Shown here: positions 40,701 to 48,670 of the stretch, piece after piece
Layout of the letters: each line of letters opens with the position of its first letter
How positions within the stretch are numbered: position 1 is the stretch's first letter
From: Oscillospiraceae bacterium
Lineage (GTDB): Bacteria; Bacillota; Clostridia; Oscillospirales; CAG-272
Assembly: GCA_015063325.1 (NCBI GenBank)
Contig: SVUK01000004.1
Span: forward strand, 1-64,000
DNA: 64,000 bases
Reading direction: 5' to 3'
The notes under the pieces: model-generated
Seen by the model: the letters and a program-made list of their open reading frames with translations, nothing else
What the model was told of the DNA's origin: nothing
Databases searched by the model: none
Made by a program: the position numbers and the translations under genes

Positions 40701-42975
40701 GCAGAACGGCAGATCATATCTGATCTATGGTGTTGAAAATGAAGAACGTCTGAAAGCTATTGTTTTCTTTGAGGGACGCTTTGAAGACGAAAGAGGATTC
40801 TTTGCAGATGAATTCAGAATGTTCATCGACTGGGGCGAGAGCGTCTATTATGTCACCGGTTCCGGCTCACAGGGCGGCGGTAATGAACCTCAGATCACCT
40901 ACACCAGAGTCGACTACAAGGCGCCTACCCCCAACGAAACCGGTAACCAAGAGTACTACATCGGTTCGGACGGAAACTATTACGAGAAATACAACGATGA
41001 ATATTATCAGAATCCGATCGACTACTTCGTTATCCCCAAGGTTTCCGTAACACGCCGCGCGGCGGTTGTGGCTACTCCCAACGCAGCCGGCAACATCGAG
41101 TACTACACCGGTAATGACGGTAAGTATTATGTGAAGAACGGCAACATCTACGAAGAGGTTTCTTCTGCTTCCGTTACCATCGCAAAGGTTAGTGTCACCC
41201 GCCATGAGGCAGTCGCCGCTACCTACACCTCGGAGGGCAATACCGAATACTACATTGGCGCTGACGGCAAGTACTATGTAAAGAACGGCAACAACTATAC
41301 CGAAACAACGCTTGAGGCTGTTACCATTGCAAGACTTACGCTTGTTCATCATAATGCGGTCGCCGCTTCCTGCACGGCAAACGGCAATACCGAGTACTGG
41401 CATGACGAAGCGAACGACAAGTACTTCTCAGACGCAAATGGAGAACATGAGATTTCGCTTGCAGAAACGGTTGTACCCGCAGGCGGACATTCCTTTGGCG
41501 AATGGGTTGTGACCAAAGAGGCGCAAGTGGGCGTGAAGGGCGAAGAAACACGCACCTGCTCTGTTTGCGGCAAGACTGAAACGAGAGAGATCGCAGCTCT
41601 GCCCTATGTACCGGTTACAAATGAAGACGGTGACAAAGTGTACGCCGAAACCGTGACAGAAGAAGTCAAAGATGTAACCGTACTCTTTGCACAAGCCAAA
41701 GCGGAGGAAGGCACGGTCGAAGTTCAATCGAACGATTTTGCAATCGTATTTGACAGCGCTGCGGTCAGTGCGATCGGCGACGCCAATGTGACGCTTTCGG
41801 CAAAGGTAGTCACCGAAGACCTGCCGGAGAATGTACCGGAAAATGCTGAACTCGTACTGGAAGTCACACTCACGGGCGCAACGTTCGAAGGCGGTCAGGC
41901 AAAGGTAACCATTCCGTTTGAAAAGGAAGCTCCCGCGGGTAAAGTTGCCAAGGTTTATTATATTGATGATGACGGCAACAAAACCGATATGAACGCAACG
42001 TTTGAAAACGGCAAGGTAACTTTTGTAACCAACCACTTCTCCACCTATGTGTTGGTGTTTGAAGAGGCTGAGGCTGATGAAGATACCCTGAAATTCTACG
42101 GCGCATCACTCACCCTGCAGAACAATCTGAAAGTGAACTTCTTTGTGGAAAAAGATTTGATCGATGGAAACGGATATGAAAATCCCTACGTCCTCTTTAA
42201 CATGAACGGCAACGAGATCACCGTTTCGGATTATACTGTCAGCGGAGACTATTATGTATTCAGCTTCAGCAACATTGCTCCCGACAAGATGAACGATACC
42301 ATCACCGCTGCGCTTCACGCCACTCGTGACAGCATTGAATATGTCAGCGACGAACTGGAATACAGCATCGCGCAATATTGCTATTCCATGCTGAGCAAAG
42401 AGACAACAAGTGATGCGTTGCGCACCTTGCTTGTAGATCTTCTTCATTATGGCGCGGCATCTCAGCTTTATACCGACTATAATACGGATGCATTGGTTGA
42501 CGCTTCTTTGACTGCGGAACAACTCGCGTGGGGCACGGCGGCAGATCCGGATATGACGTCGGTGACAAATGCTCGCTATCACGAGATCGATAATCCGTCG
42601 GTATCATGGAGCGGTGTGTCACTGAACCTGAATGATTCAATCACCATGCAGTTCGTTTTCGCCGTGGAAAGCACCGAAGGAGTAACGGTTAAGGTTACAA
42701 ACGGAAACGATGCTCTTTTGAAAGAAATTTCAGAGGAGGAACTTGTAGCTGCCGGCGGATACTATGTTGCAAAGTTCAAAGGGCTTACTGCCGGACAGAT
42801 GAGCGATACCGTTTACGTCACGGCGTATCGTGGAGAGGAAGCGATCAGCAACACGGTGGCGTACAGCATTGAATCTTACGCCTGCGCAAAGCAAAATGAC
42901 GCGAATGCTGTTCTCGCAAACCTGGTCAAAGCCATGATGAAATACGGAAATTCGGCATTTGTCTACGCGCAATGA
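34795..42975 (+). CDS. Giant (2726 aa) secreted repeat protein with multiple repeat families and duplicated C-terminal domain
   Basis: Signal peptide MITTKRRLLRGLIAVIMIISMFAIVHIMPMAAKA; RBS 'aggagg'; about 10 'GN(T/I)EYY.G.(D/N)GKYYVK(N/D)G..Y.E' units; 3 'MPGNFVQVDLDTARSWTGAPQNG' units; one InlB-like unit. Confidence 0.85.
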   Translation: MITTKRRLLRGLIAVIMIISMFAIVHIMPMAAKADGDVPVPGGRVIVWSGETLLNTFSMRDGETHKLTGSDSANGITVNYLGGQLLSDSGFYANYESSTNSNTKIIRLNNSDSELTFTSASDNSFITKIVIEFDKYFTISGATSDTTIDHIVVNHGAWTNEDVIGSNGKHTLTLEGNAARSVTIRKNSDTYHYGIRGITSIRFYITENLYTIPTLESGFYVYDQEDGGVKIVHGNPARPLAGSPFIVRSGGKIAGFSQADADDTTSYTIENPTAAFTFELDDGSDTITVDNIDDFMLALGLARYRSIYLSADLTFDGGFTITRTVSIDLKGKSLTCDSSATDKTIRVTGGNPTVTSTGYYWYDIVNSDISGFDKIEVTGGSLTIKGGRYDLPEGFSGNVRLSGGLYKLNDAVDMNKLADSAVNHLPVEIDGTWAGLKFHVHDYNTIFETLSDGGIHYINRCDGCDHTVKEWTLTNEEINTLIGLNGGAFTPVTNWNPNSPGSVTLYLRITEDTYNTAIAAPYNMNADALKMLRDNGILGNWETHGAWTNYSTENGGYHSDDVDITFDDDGYRYVGVDEPMTVTSKNGKNIYRAVIHIDEYYKERTNQTYVNRGNAIISDDALTITVTNINSKSFTFNFSGASYEFVPVESVELCYAGSGQNISYVTVNTTPDADNCYGHTMTYDYRDHTYTLHFTSTNPHHHLQGEPDWNLTDDGVNATMTATTHCTVCGEELHLNVESYSSGTREATYTRERTKLWHFLAQTDQYYYYDYLQVIGPKLPVTTHSIEDGNGNILEYYEDESTGKYFIDLDGPAIALDQIRIPETKIDAVPAADEADGNIEYYTCSNGRYFKLEDGKYIEIARNAWVSHIGESEEIDLTMHRGTMVFTGQNVKVTADMIWDWYSSYKGVTLFGSAAHVTGLNGKKIKAIEVTRSKDASYASHIYINVGGEYDHDYTLIGDSGDVFMYGNLSASEVAVYGDFNNITSVKVWYYDDSMIVTYTKVGAIDPTPTATGNIEYYIGPDGRYYVRDGARYVRIAENSWIIPKVVLTKYETTPATENAAGNTEYYAGDNGKYYVKNGDDYDEITYNSWIIPALDGSTFETIVIHTEWDPKTLFSGENADVSCDIPTFNEICVDGQENRNLYINAKYGKTFYKVVFHISSLEGNSVYAKTDKGAIEVSDDGRTVTVWNFSSDSLMLSNKMAFYVNSVDVYYTGRPVTILTYLDESFVFNGSNDYYGDLASAHADLCYSDGAYVRTYETGEESSKITVTGKNGQELYKVVFHVSYNTERSWWAKVDHGNISVSDDGTTITVTDIGANSVTLSTNFCDEDHLWDREEWEEDIPWDTYFQVSSVDIYCWVNEAERVTYLKVPATAPTFTSAGNTEYYVGSNGKYYVKDGGDYTEIAENSWIIPVITLEKVEAKAATVDEAGNTEYYIGSDGKYYVKNGNDYTEVAKNSWVIPKITSYTVTWKNYNGTTLETDVKQVTGANPSYDGATPTKPADADYVYTFSGWTPAVVPVSGNATYTAVFTASPKPDVEFSGRVFDDGVLEADQLSLGDVISRGIYFFNCNGKTIVLKGGRYGTRNGDVFTVVSANSAGYTDLGITFNEFCELYDYDGGSLFFPAKQSGELADAVLVMAIDGNTITLGGCELPEGYVHITYERVWEELPTETQPGIREHYIGSDGKYYIMENGEYVEVDYDSLIIPPTGGGSDQPGGEGSQDGLTASQMTADMIENMHDVSDMPGNFVQVDLDTARSWTGAPQNGWAHLIYATENGDLKEVGFENGMVMGDGMLRISDLSMFLNWGEAVYYVTGAGSGSGGQGSQGGLTVVQMTADMAENVHFAYDMPGNFVQVDLDTARSWTGAPQNGRAYLVYGVENEDLLKAVVFNWGEFNDDRTFFAQELRDFINCGESVYYVTGSGSQGGSGQQGGNLAVSQMTADMAMSINSVNDMPGNFVQVDLDTARSWTSAPQNGRSYLIYGVENEERLKAIVFFEGRFEDERGFFADEFRMFIDWGESVYYVTGSGSQGGGNEPQITYTRVDYKAPTPNETGNQEYYIGSDGNYYEKYNDEYYQNPIDYFVIPKVSVTRRAAVVATPNAAGNIEYYTGNDGKYYVKNGNIYEEVSSASVTIAKVSVTRHEAVAATYTSEGNTEYYIGADGKYYVKNGNNYTETTLEAVTIARLTLVHHNAVAASCTANGNTEYWHDEANDKYFSDANGEHEISLAETVVPAGGHSFGEWVVTKEAQVGVKGEETRTCSVCGKTETREIAALPYVPVTNEDGDKVYAETVTEEVKDVTVLFAQAKAEEGTVEVQSNDFAIVFDSAAVSAIGDANVTLSAKVVTEDLPENVPENAELVLEVTLTGATFEGGQAKVTIPFEKEAPAGKVAKVYYIDDDGNKTDMNATFENGKVTFVTNHFSTYVLVFEEAEADEDTLKFYGASLTLQNNLKVNFFVEKDLIDGNGYENPYVLFNMNGNEITVSDYTVSGDYYVFSFSNIAPDKMNDTITAALHATRDSIEYVSDELEYSIAQYCYSMLSKETTSDALRTLLVDLLHYGAASQLYTDYNTDALVDASLTAEQLAWGTAADPDMTSVTNARYHEIDNPSVSWSGVSLNLNDSITMQFVFAVESTEGVTVKVTNGNDALLKEISEEELVAAGGYYVAKFKGLTAGQMSDTVYVTAYRGEEAISNTVAYSIESYACAKQNDANAVLANLVKAMMKYGNSAFVYAQ
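37270..41520 (+). repeat. Dispersed 'GNTEYYIGSDGKYYVKNGxDYTEVAxNSWIIPKI' repeats (about 10 copies)
   Basis: Repeated translated units, e.g. at about 37290, 37825, 37965, 38925, 39070, 39800, 40920, 41070, 41215 and 41360. Confidence 0.85.
39958..40860 (+). repeat. Three near-identical repeats of about 300 nt ('QMTADM...DMPGNFVQVDLDTARSWTxAPQNGxxxLxYxxEN...WGExVYYVTGxGS')
   Basis: Near-identical DNA 'atgcccggcaacttygttcaggtcgatytggayactgcaagrtcatggacc' three times, separated by Gly/Ser/Gln-rich linkers. Confidence 0.9.
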
Positions 42976-42989
42976 AAGGATTGTGTGAA

Positions 42990-43136
42990 ATGAATAAAGA
43001 AAAGCAAAAGTTTATAGAACCTAAGATCGAGATCATTCGAATCAGAACGGAAGATATTATAACTACAAGTTCCGGAACAAATCAGAATGATGACTCGGGT
43101 ATCAACCTTCCCATTGATCCGTTTATTATAACATGA
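42990..43136 (+). CDS. Short peptide, 48 aa (MNKEKQKFIEPKIEIIRIRTEDIITTSSGTNQNDDSGINLPIDPFIIT); member 2 of the family
   Basis: RBS-like 'aaagga'; 15 nt after the giant gene; stop overlaps the next start (ATGA). Confidence 0.8.
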   Translation: MNKEKQKFIEPKIEIIRIRTEDIITTSSGTNQNDDSGINLPIDPFIIT

Positions 43137-43390
43137 AGAAAACAATAGTCTTTATTCTCCTGTTCGTCATATTGCTTTTATCGGCAGTCGGCTGCACGGA
43201 TCCCAAGAAGGATCCGTCTGCCGAAACGCAACCGACGAACAGCACAGAAACAAATTCAACCGATCAAACAGACTCAACAATGGCGCCGGAGACCTCGTCT
43301 TCTTCCGGCACTCAAACTACGCCGAGCACAGATCCACCGTTTGTCACAGGTAATGACGGCGTTGATTTGCCCGTTGACTCGTTTGATTAA
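43133..43390 (+). CDS. Small lipoprotein with Thr/Ser/Pro-rich linker
   Basis: MKKTIVFILLFVILLLSAVGC lipobox; low-complexity T/S/D/P linker; 4-nt overlap with upstream peptide gene. Confidence 0.75.
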   Translation: MKKTIVFILLFVILLLSAVGCTDPKKDPSAETQPTNSTETNSTDQTDSTMAPETSSSSGTQTTPSTDPPFVTGNDGVDLPVDSFD

Positions 43391-43395
43391 GCATT

Positions 43396-43437
43396 AAAAA
43401 ATCGCGGTGAAGCAGAAATGCTCCGCCGCGATTTTTC
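43396..43437 (+). terminator. Rho-independent terminator
   Basis: AAAAATCGCGG...CCGCGATTTTT. Confidence 0.75.
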
Positions 43438-43497
43438 TCTCTGCAGTGAAACTGCCCTCACTCGAAAGTGGGGGCAGGATTCTTGATATGGGGTTTG

Positions 43498-43776
43498 CTA
43501 TGCTTTGTCTCTGATTACGCCAAACGGTTCGGTCATCAGCCGGACGCCGAGTCGAAAGCCATAGGAGAACGCTTCGACCTCTGCCGTGGCGTTCACTTCC
43601 TTTACCGCTGAGTCGTATTTCTCAAACAGTTCGGCTTGCTCGGGGGTTAAAGAAGCGCCGAGTCTTTCCTGATCCTTTGCCGCAATGCGAAGCAGGTTTT
43701 TGTACTCTTTATTTACCTCGAGGAATTCTTCGACCGGATGGACGTTCCCGTACCACAAGTTTTCGAGTATTGTCAT
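43498..43776 (-). CDS. DUF6809-family protein (mobile-element associated)
   Basis: 'MTILENLWYGNVHPVEEFLEVNKEYKNLLRIAAKDQERLGASLTPEQAELFEKYD'. Confidence 0.7.
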   Translation of the reverse strand: MTILENLWYGNVHPVEEFLEVNKEYKNLLRIAAKDQERLGASLTPEQAELFEKYDSAVKEVNATAEVEAFSYGFRLGVRLMTEPFGVIRDKA

Positions 43777-44144
43777 GCGAACACCACCTCACTTTCCACG
43801 ATCTCTTCGGCGCGATTGCGGATGTTGTTCATGCGGCGCACCCATTCCATTTGGTCTTTGGCTTTGAGTAGTTCGGTAATGCCTTCGACTTGTTTCATTT
43901 CTTCTACCAGTTGAGAAAACATTTCCTCTGCCTGGCGGTCAATCTCTTCGATATGCTCTTTCAGCTTGCCCGAAAGCAACAGGTCCGAATAGGTGACCCG
44001 CTTATGGTTACGCAGATACTCGTGATACATCATCCCGAAGCTGCCGACTTTCGGTGCCTCCGGCGCTTCCAGGCAGGGATAATAGTAGTCGCCCACCAAT
44101 TCATATTTCAGCCCGTTTTTTTCGTCTGTAATGTACTTTTCCAT
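43773..44144 (-). CDS. tnpV: Transposon-encoded protein TnpV
   Basis: 'MEKYITDEKNGLKYELVGDYYYPCL...HKRVTYSDLLLSGKLKEHIEEIDRQAEEMFSQLVEEMK...KAKDQMEWVRRMNNIRNRAEEIVESEV' characteristic of TnpV. Confidence 0.85.
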   Translation of the reverse strand: MEKYITDEKNGLKYELVGDYYYPCLEAPEAPKVGSFGMMYHEYLRNHKRVTYSDLLLSGKLKEHIEEIDRQAEEMFSQLVEEMKQVEGITELLKAKDQMEWVRRMNNIRNRAEEIVESEVVFA

Positions 44145-44241
44145 TTGAGTTTCCTCCGATAAGTTTGATTTCACTCCGCAATTCCCGTGTTTACCGTCTA
44201 AAACACGTTTTGCTTCGTTTTGTCCTTATCGTGGCTCACTC

Positions 44242-44418
44242 ATGTTGATTGCTTATGCAACAAAAGATCAAGGCGGTGCTTATGAGTGCATGAAGAAAGC
44301 ACAACAGAAAGGAATAAAAGTAACGGGAAATAAAAACGCGAAAATAGTTGAAGAAAGCGTTTTTATATGGTATAATTCATTTAAGAGAATCATCAAGCAA
44401 ATGGAAAAGGAACGATAA
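44242..44418 (+). pseudogene. 58-aa remnant resembling the C-terminus of a SLOG-fold (DUF1273/YspA-like) protein
   Basis: MLIAYATKDQGGAYECMKKAQQKGIKVTGNKNAKIVEESVFIWYNSFKRIIKQMEKER; 'AY..KDQGGAY...K.A..KGI.V' motif; below ORF-track cutoff. Confidence 0.45.
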
Positions 44419-44431
44419 CTCCTTGGCATAG

Positions 44432-44486
44432 CAAAACCTCCTATGATAAATGTACTTTCATTTTACCATAGGAGGCTCTTTTTTTC
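44432..44486 (+). terminator. Hairpin terminator
   Basis: CCTCCTATG...CATAGGAGG followed by a T-rich run. Confidence 0.65.
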
Positions 44487-44521
44487 TATGTCCGTTTTTT
44501 ACGGACTTGTGCAGAGCGCGA

Positions 44522-44561
44522 GGGGAGGGGAAAACTTTTTGCAAAAAATTTTCCCCTCCCC
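44522..44561. repeat. Long intergenic hairpin, copy A (GGGGAGGGGAAAA-CTTTTTGCAAAAAA-TTTTCCCCTCCCC)
   Basis: Read directly; 18 nt downstream of the UPF0210 stop; similar to 52287-52332. Confidence 0.8.
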
Positions 44562-44578
44562 CAAGGTCTACCCCTTTT

Positions 44579-45937
44579 TCAATTCTTCAAACTATGAATG
44601 GGTGCAGGGATGCGGCCGCCGCGGTTGATGAAGCGTGCCGGCGAATAGGTATTGAGCGGCATGACGGGTGCCGATCCAAGCAGTCCTCCGAACTCCACGC
44701 TGTCGCCTGCTTTTTTGCCGTAGGCAGGGATCAGACGGACGGCGGTGGTCTTGGTGTTGACAACACCGATGGAAATTTCGTCAGCGATAATGCCGTCAAT
44801 CACCTCTTCGGGTGTGTCACCCGGAATGGCAATCATATCAAGACCAACCGAGCAAACGGCAGTCATAGCTTCCAGCTTTTCCAGGGTCAGGGCACCGCGT
44901 TCGGCGGCGGCAATCATACCGGCGTCCTCGGAGACAGGAATAAACGCGCCCGAAAGTCCGCCCACGTGGGAAGAAGCCATCACGCCGCCTTTTTTTACGG
45001 CGTCGTTCAGCATGGCAAGCGCGGCGGTCGTACCGTGGGCACCGCAGGATTCGAGTCCCATTTCTTCCAAAATGTAGGCAACTGAGTCGCCCACCGCAGG
45101 TGTGGGAGCAAGCGATAGATCAACAATCCCAAAGGGAACGTTCAGCGCTTTTGCCGCCTCGCTGGCAACAAGCTGACCCACGCGCGTAATCTTGAAAGCG
45201 GTTTTTTTAATGATGTCGGCAAGCTCGGAAAGATTACAGTCGCCTGCGCGGCGAATTGCCGAAGCCACCACGCCCGGACCGCTGACGCCAACGTTGATTG
45301 CCGTTTCCGGTTCCCCGATTCCGCAGAATGCGCCTGCCATAAAGGGGTTGTCTTCAGGAACATTGGCAAAAACGACCAGTTTGGCGCAAGCAATGGAGTT
45401 GTTGTCGCGCGTCAGATAAGCGGCGCGTTTGATAGCCGAACCCATGCGTGCAATGGCGTCCATATTGATTCCGGCTTTAGTGGAGGCAACATTTACCGAC
45501 GAGCAAACGTTCTGCGTTTCGGTCAGTGCCTCGGGGATTACAGAAATCAACCGGTCGGTGCCGGTGGTCATTCCTTTTTGTACGAGCGCGGAGAAACCGC
45601 CGATAAAGTTGATGCCCAAAGCGTCTGCCGCTCGTTGCAGGGTTTGAGCAATTTTAATGTAGTCCTCGGGCGCGCAGTTGCCGCCGATAAGCGAGATGGG
45701 CGTGACAGAAACGCGCTTATTGACGATTGGAATGCCGTAGCGTTTTTCAATTTCGCCCCCCACCGCAACCAAATTTTTGGCGCGCGAGGTGATTTTATTG
45801 TAAATATTATCGCAGAGCCGTTTCGGATCCTCGCTGACGCAATCCCAAAGCGAAATACCCATGGTAGTGGTGCGAATGTCGAGGTTCTCCTCACGGATCA
45901 TCTGAATTGTTTCCAGAATATCTTTTGTGTTGATCAT
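44579..45937 (-). CDS. UPF0210 / DUF711 (PFL-like) family protein
   Basis: '[32 protein letters not shown]', '[15 protein letters not shown]', '[24 protein letters not shown]'. Confidence 0.9.
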   Translation of the reverse strand: MINTKDILETIQMIREENLDIRTTTMGISLWDCVSEDPKRLCDNIYNKITSRAKNLVAVGGEIEKRYGIPIVNKRVSVTPISLIGGNCAPEDYIKIAQTLQRAADALGINFIGGFSALVQKGMTTGTDRLISVIPEALTETQNVCSSVNVASTKAGINMDAIARMGSAIKRAAYLTRDNNSIACAKLVVFANVPEDNPFMAGAFCGIGEPETAINVGVSGPGVVASAIRRAGDCNLSELADIIKKTAFKITRVGQLVASEAAKALNVPFGIVDLSLAPTPAVGDSVAYILEEMGLESCGAHGTTAALAMLNDAVKKGGVMASSHVGGLSGAFIPVSEDAGMIAAAERGALTLEKLEAMTAVCSVGLDMIAIPGDTPEEVIDGIIADEISIGVVNTKTTAVRLIPAYGKKAGDSVEFGGLLGSAPVMPLNTYSPARFINRGGRIPAPIHSLKN

Positions 45938-45949
45938 GGTTTTTCCTCG

Positions 45950-46219
45950 TCAAACGTGGTGCATGGTGTTAAAAATGTCTTCGTGCATGGCATGAATATC
46001 CAAATGCTTTTCTTTGCCCAATGCGGCAAGCTGATCGGCAAATTGCGAAAATTCGGTTTTTAATCCGTTGATATCGGTCAGCATAATCATGGCGAAATAG
46101 TCGCTGATAACGCTTTGTGTAATATCCATAATGTTTGCGCCGTGTTTTGCGCAAAGTCCGGCAACTTCGGCGATGATGCCGACGGTGTCTTTTCCGGTCA
46201 CAGTGATGACAGCTTTCAT
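45950..46219 (-). CDS. ACT-domain protein (UPF0237)
   Basis: 'MKAVITVTGKDTVGIIAEVAGLCAKHGANIMDITQSV'; the ORF-track N-terminus is an upstream extension. Confidence 0.9.
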   Translation of the reverse strand: MKAVITVTGKDTVGIIAEVAGLCAKHGANIMDITQSVISDYFAMIMLTDINGLKTEFSQFADQLAALGKEKHLDIHAMHEDIFNTMHHV

Positions 46220-46540
46220 AACTTGATTTTCCTCCTTGGGAATATTGAAAAAAGTATATAAAATATTATACAACCGGCGAAATAAAATTGCAAGATTTTT
46301 GCATAATTTGTTTGCAAATTTGTTTGCTTTTCCAAAGACGGAATTTTTTGCGTTCGACAAAATTTGACCGCTTTTTTGCAAAAACCTGTGGAAAAGTCTG
46401 TGGAAACTGTGTAAAACTCGCTTTAAAACACGATAAAACAGATTTTTTTCAAAAAAATTTTTAGAAATGTTCTTTATTTTGATCGTCCAAAATTGGAAAA
46501 AATGGGTGAAAAGTGGGTAAAAAAAGTTCGCTTTTTATAT

Positions 46541-46579
46541 AAAAAACGGGATCGTCTTGCGTAGACGATCCCGAAAAAA
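46541..46579. terminator. Hairpin terminator downstream of recX
   Basis: CGGGATCGTC-TTGCGTA-GACGATCCCG with A/T runs on both sides. Confidence 0.75.
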
Positions 46580-46690
46580 GAGAAAAAGAGAAAAAGAGAA
46601 ATAGAGAAATAGAGAAATTAAAAAAAGAAAAACAGAGAAATAGAAAAGGTAAAATAAAGAACAAATAGAACAAATAGAAGAGAGAAAAAA
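46574..46690. repeat. Purine-only degenerate tandem tract (gagaaaaa / gagaaata)
   Basis: gaaaaaagagaaaaagagaaaaagagaaatagagaaatagagaaatta... Confidence 0.75.
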
Positions 46691-47350
46691 TTATTTTTGA
46701 ACAAGACGAAATGCCGCACGAATCTCTTCGGGCGAATATCCGTACCGTACCAGCGAGGCATATAGCTTTTTGCGCGCGGCGGAATCTTGCGGTAGCGTGC
46801 CGTTGTGCTTGCGGATCAGCGCGGCGCAGTTTTCGGCAAAATCGACGGGTTCCAAAAGGGAAGGGAGCGAGGAAAACGCTTCTTTTGCAAATCCTTTTGA
46901 CCAAAGATGATTTTGAATCCTTCGCGCCCCCCAAAGCTTGCGCAGGCATTTTTCTACCTCGCGCGCCAGCTGGTCGTCTTCGTTGATCAGTCCGGCGTCA
47001 CGCAGACGCTCGGCGGCGGCGGTCGCTTCCTCCTTGGAGTAGCCGTGCCGCATGATCTTTTGCGTCAGGTGCAAAACCGACGCCGAGCCGTAGGAAAGCG
47101 CCGATTGCCCCGAGCGAATTGCGCCGCAAAGACGGGCGGCGGTTTCCAACGCGTCAAATTGCTCCTCGGTTATGGCTCCCTTTTTCGGCTTGAGCGCGCA
47201 GTATTGCTCGGTCAAAATCACCAGTTTGTGAACGTCGCGCGCCGACCCGTTTTCGATTACGGCAATGATTTGCATTTCCTCGCCGTTTTTTTGCGCACGT
47301 ATGGATTCAATTGTGATCTTCAGCGGTTCGGTTTCGTCAAAATCGGTCAA
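46691..47350 (-). CDS. recX: Regulatory protein RecX
   Basis: 'MRHGYSKEEATAAAERLRDAGLINEDDQLAREVEKCLRKLWGARRIQNHLWSKGF'; adjacent to recA. Confidence 0.88.
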   Translation of the reverse strand: MTDFDETEPLKITIESIRAQKNGEEMQIIAVIENGSARDVHKLVILTEQYCALKPKKGAITEEQFDALETAARLCGAIRSGQSALSYGSASVLHLTQKIMRHGYSKEEATAAAERLRDAGLINEDDQLAREVEKCLRKLWGARRIQNHLWSKGFAKEAFSSLPSLLEPVDFAENCAALIRKHNGTLPQDSAARKKLYASLVRYGYSPEEIRAAFRLVQK

Positions 47351-47366
47351 AATACGTCCTCCCGGA

Positions 47367-48473
47367 TCAGTTCAGCCCAAGGTCAAATTCGTCGCCGTCG
47401 TCCTCGTCAACCTCAAATTCTTCCTCGTTCAGTTTGACGTTTTCGCTCTCGGCGCGGACTTTCGCTTCAATTTCTTCAAACAGCTCCGGATTGGTCTCTA
47501 ACAGCTTGCGAACGTTTTCTTTGCCCTGACCGATACGGTCTCCGTTGTAGGAGAACCACGATCCGCTCTTTTTGATAATATCCAAAAGGATGGCGTAGTC
47601 CAAAACCTCGCCGGTACGGGAAATGCCTTTGCCGTAAAGAATGTCAAATTCCGCGGTGCGGAAAGGAGGCGCGACCTTGTTTTTCACGATCTTGCACTTG
47701 ACGTGGTTGCCGTAAACGTCGTTGCCGTCCTTGAGCTGTTCGGTTTTGCGGACGTCGATGCGCACCGAGGCAAAGAATTTGAGCGCACGACCGCCGGGGG
47801 TGGTTTCAGGGTTGCCGTACATCACGCCCACTTTCTCGCGAATTTGGTTGATAAACACGACCACGCAGTTGCTCTTGGAAATCACGCCCGAAAGCTTGCG
47901 CATTGCCTGCGACATCATGCGCGCCTGAACGCCGACCATGCTTTGCCCCATATCGCCTTCAATCTCCTGGCGGGGAACCAAGGCGGCGACCGAGTCGACG
48001 ATGATGGCGTCCACTGCTCCGGAACGGGCAAGCGCTTCGCAAATTTCCAGCGCGTCCTCGCCGCAGTCGGGTTGGGAGACGAGCAGTTCGTCAATGTTGA
48101 CGCCCAAAGCCTTGGAGTAAACCGGGTCGAGCGCGTGCTCGGCGTCGATGAAAGCGGCGGTTCCGCCGGCTTTTTGCACCTCGGCAACGATATGGAGCGC
48201 AACGGTGGTTTTACCGGAAGATTCCGGCCCGAAAATTTCAATAATTCTTCCGCGCGGAACGCCGCCGATGCCAAGGGCAAGGTCCAAAGAGAGCGAACCG
48301 GTATGTACCGCCTGGACTTCCATATGGCGGTTTTCGCCCAATTTCATAATCGAACCTGCGCCGAAATCGCGTTCGATTTGCGACATTGCGGTGGCAAGCG
48401 CCTTCTTTTTGCCTTCGGCGTCCAAATCGGTGGGAACAGCGGACTTCATTTTTTTCGTAACAGCCATTTTCAA
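47367..48473 (-). CDS. recA: Recombinase RecA
   Basis: '[23 protein letters not shown]', '[16 protein letters not shown]', '[25 protein letters not shown]'. Confidence 0.97.
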   Translation of the reverse strand: MKMAVTKKMKSAVPTDLDAEGKKKALATAMSQIERDFGAGSIMKLGENRHMEVQAVHTGSLSLDLALGIGGVPRGRIIEIFGPESSGKTTVALHIVAEVQKAGGTAAFIDAEHALDPVYSKALGVNIDELLVSQPDCGEDALEICEALARSGAVDAIIVDSVAALVPRQEIEGDMGQSMVGVQARMMSQAMRKLSGVISKSNCVVVFINQIREKVGVMYGNPETTPGGRALKFFASVRIDVRKTEQLKDGNDVYGNHVKCKIVKNKVAPPFRTAEFDILYGKGISRTGEVLDYAILLDIIKKSGSWFSYNGDRIGQGKENVRKLLETNPELFEEIEAKVRAESENVKLNEEEFEVDEDDGDEFDLGLN

Positions 48474-48520
48474 AAAATCCTTTCAAACGGCAAAAGCCGG
48501 TATTTTGGTGCGTTGTCTGT

Positions 48521-48549
48521 ATTATAGCGCGTTTTTCCCTGTTTGTCAA
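48521..48549 (-). promoter_or_regulatory. Sigma-A promoter of recA
   Basis: Minus strand TTGACA - 17 nt - TATAAT. Confidence 0.75.
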
Positions 48550-48670
48550 TAGGTTTTTAAAATATTTGTTTCCAAAAGTGGAATATTATTTTTGACTAAC
48601 CGATTTTAAATATTGTTAAATATTTTTATAATTCCAAAACAGGAACGAACAGCCGAGGAACAATTCGTCC

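Noticed and set aside
37270-41520. CRISPR-like repetition
   Set aside because: Repeats are in-frame coding units of variable length and sequence; no short identical direct repeats with unique spacers and no cas genes.
46574-46690. Purine-rich tandem tract as a regulatory array
   Set aside because: Degenerate low-complexity sequence downstream of recX; no evidence beyond slippage-type repetition.
48474-48600. LexA/Cheo box upstream of recA
   Set aside because: No CGAAC-N4-GTTCG-like site seen near the recA promoter.
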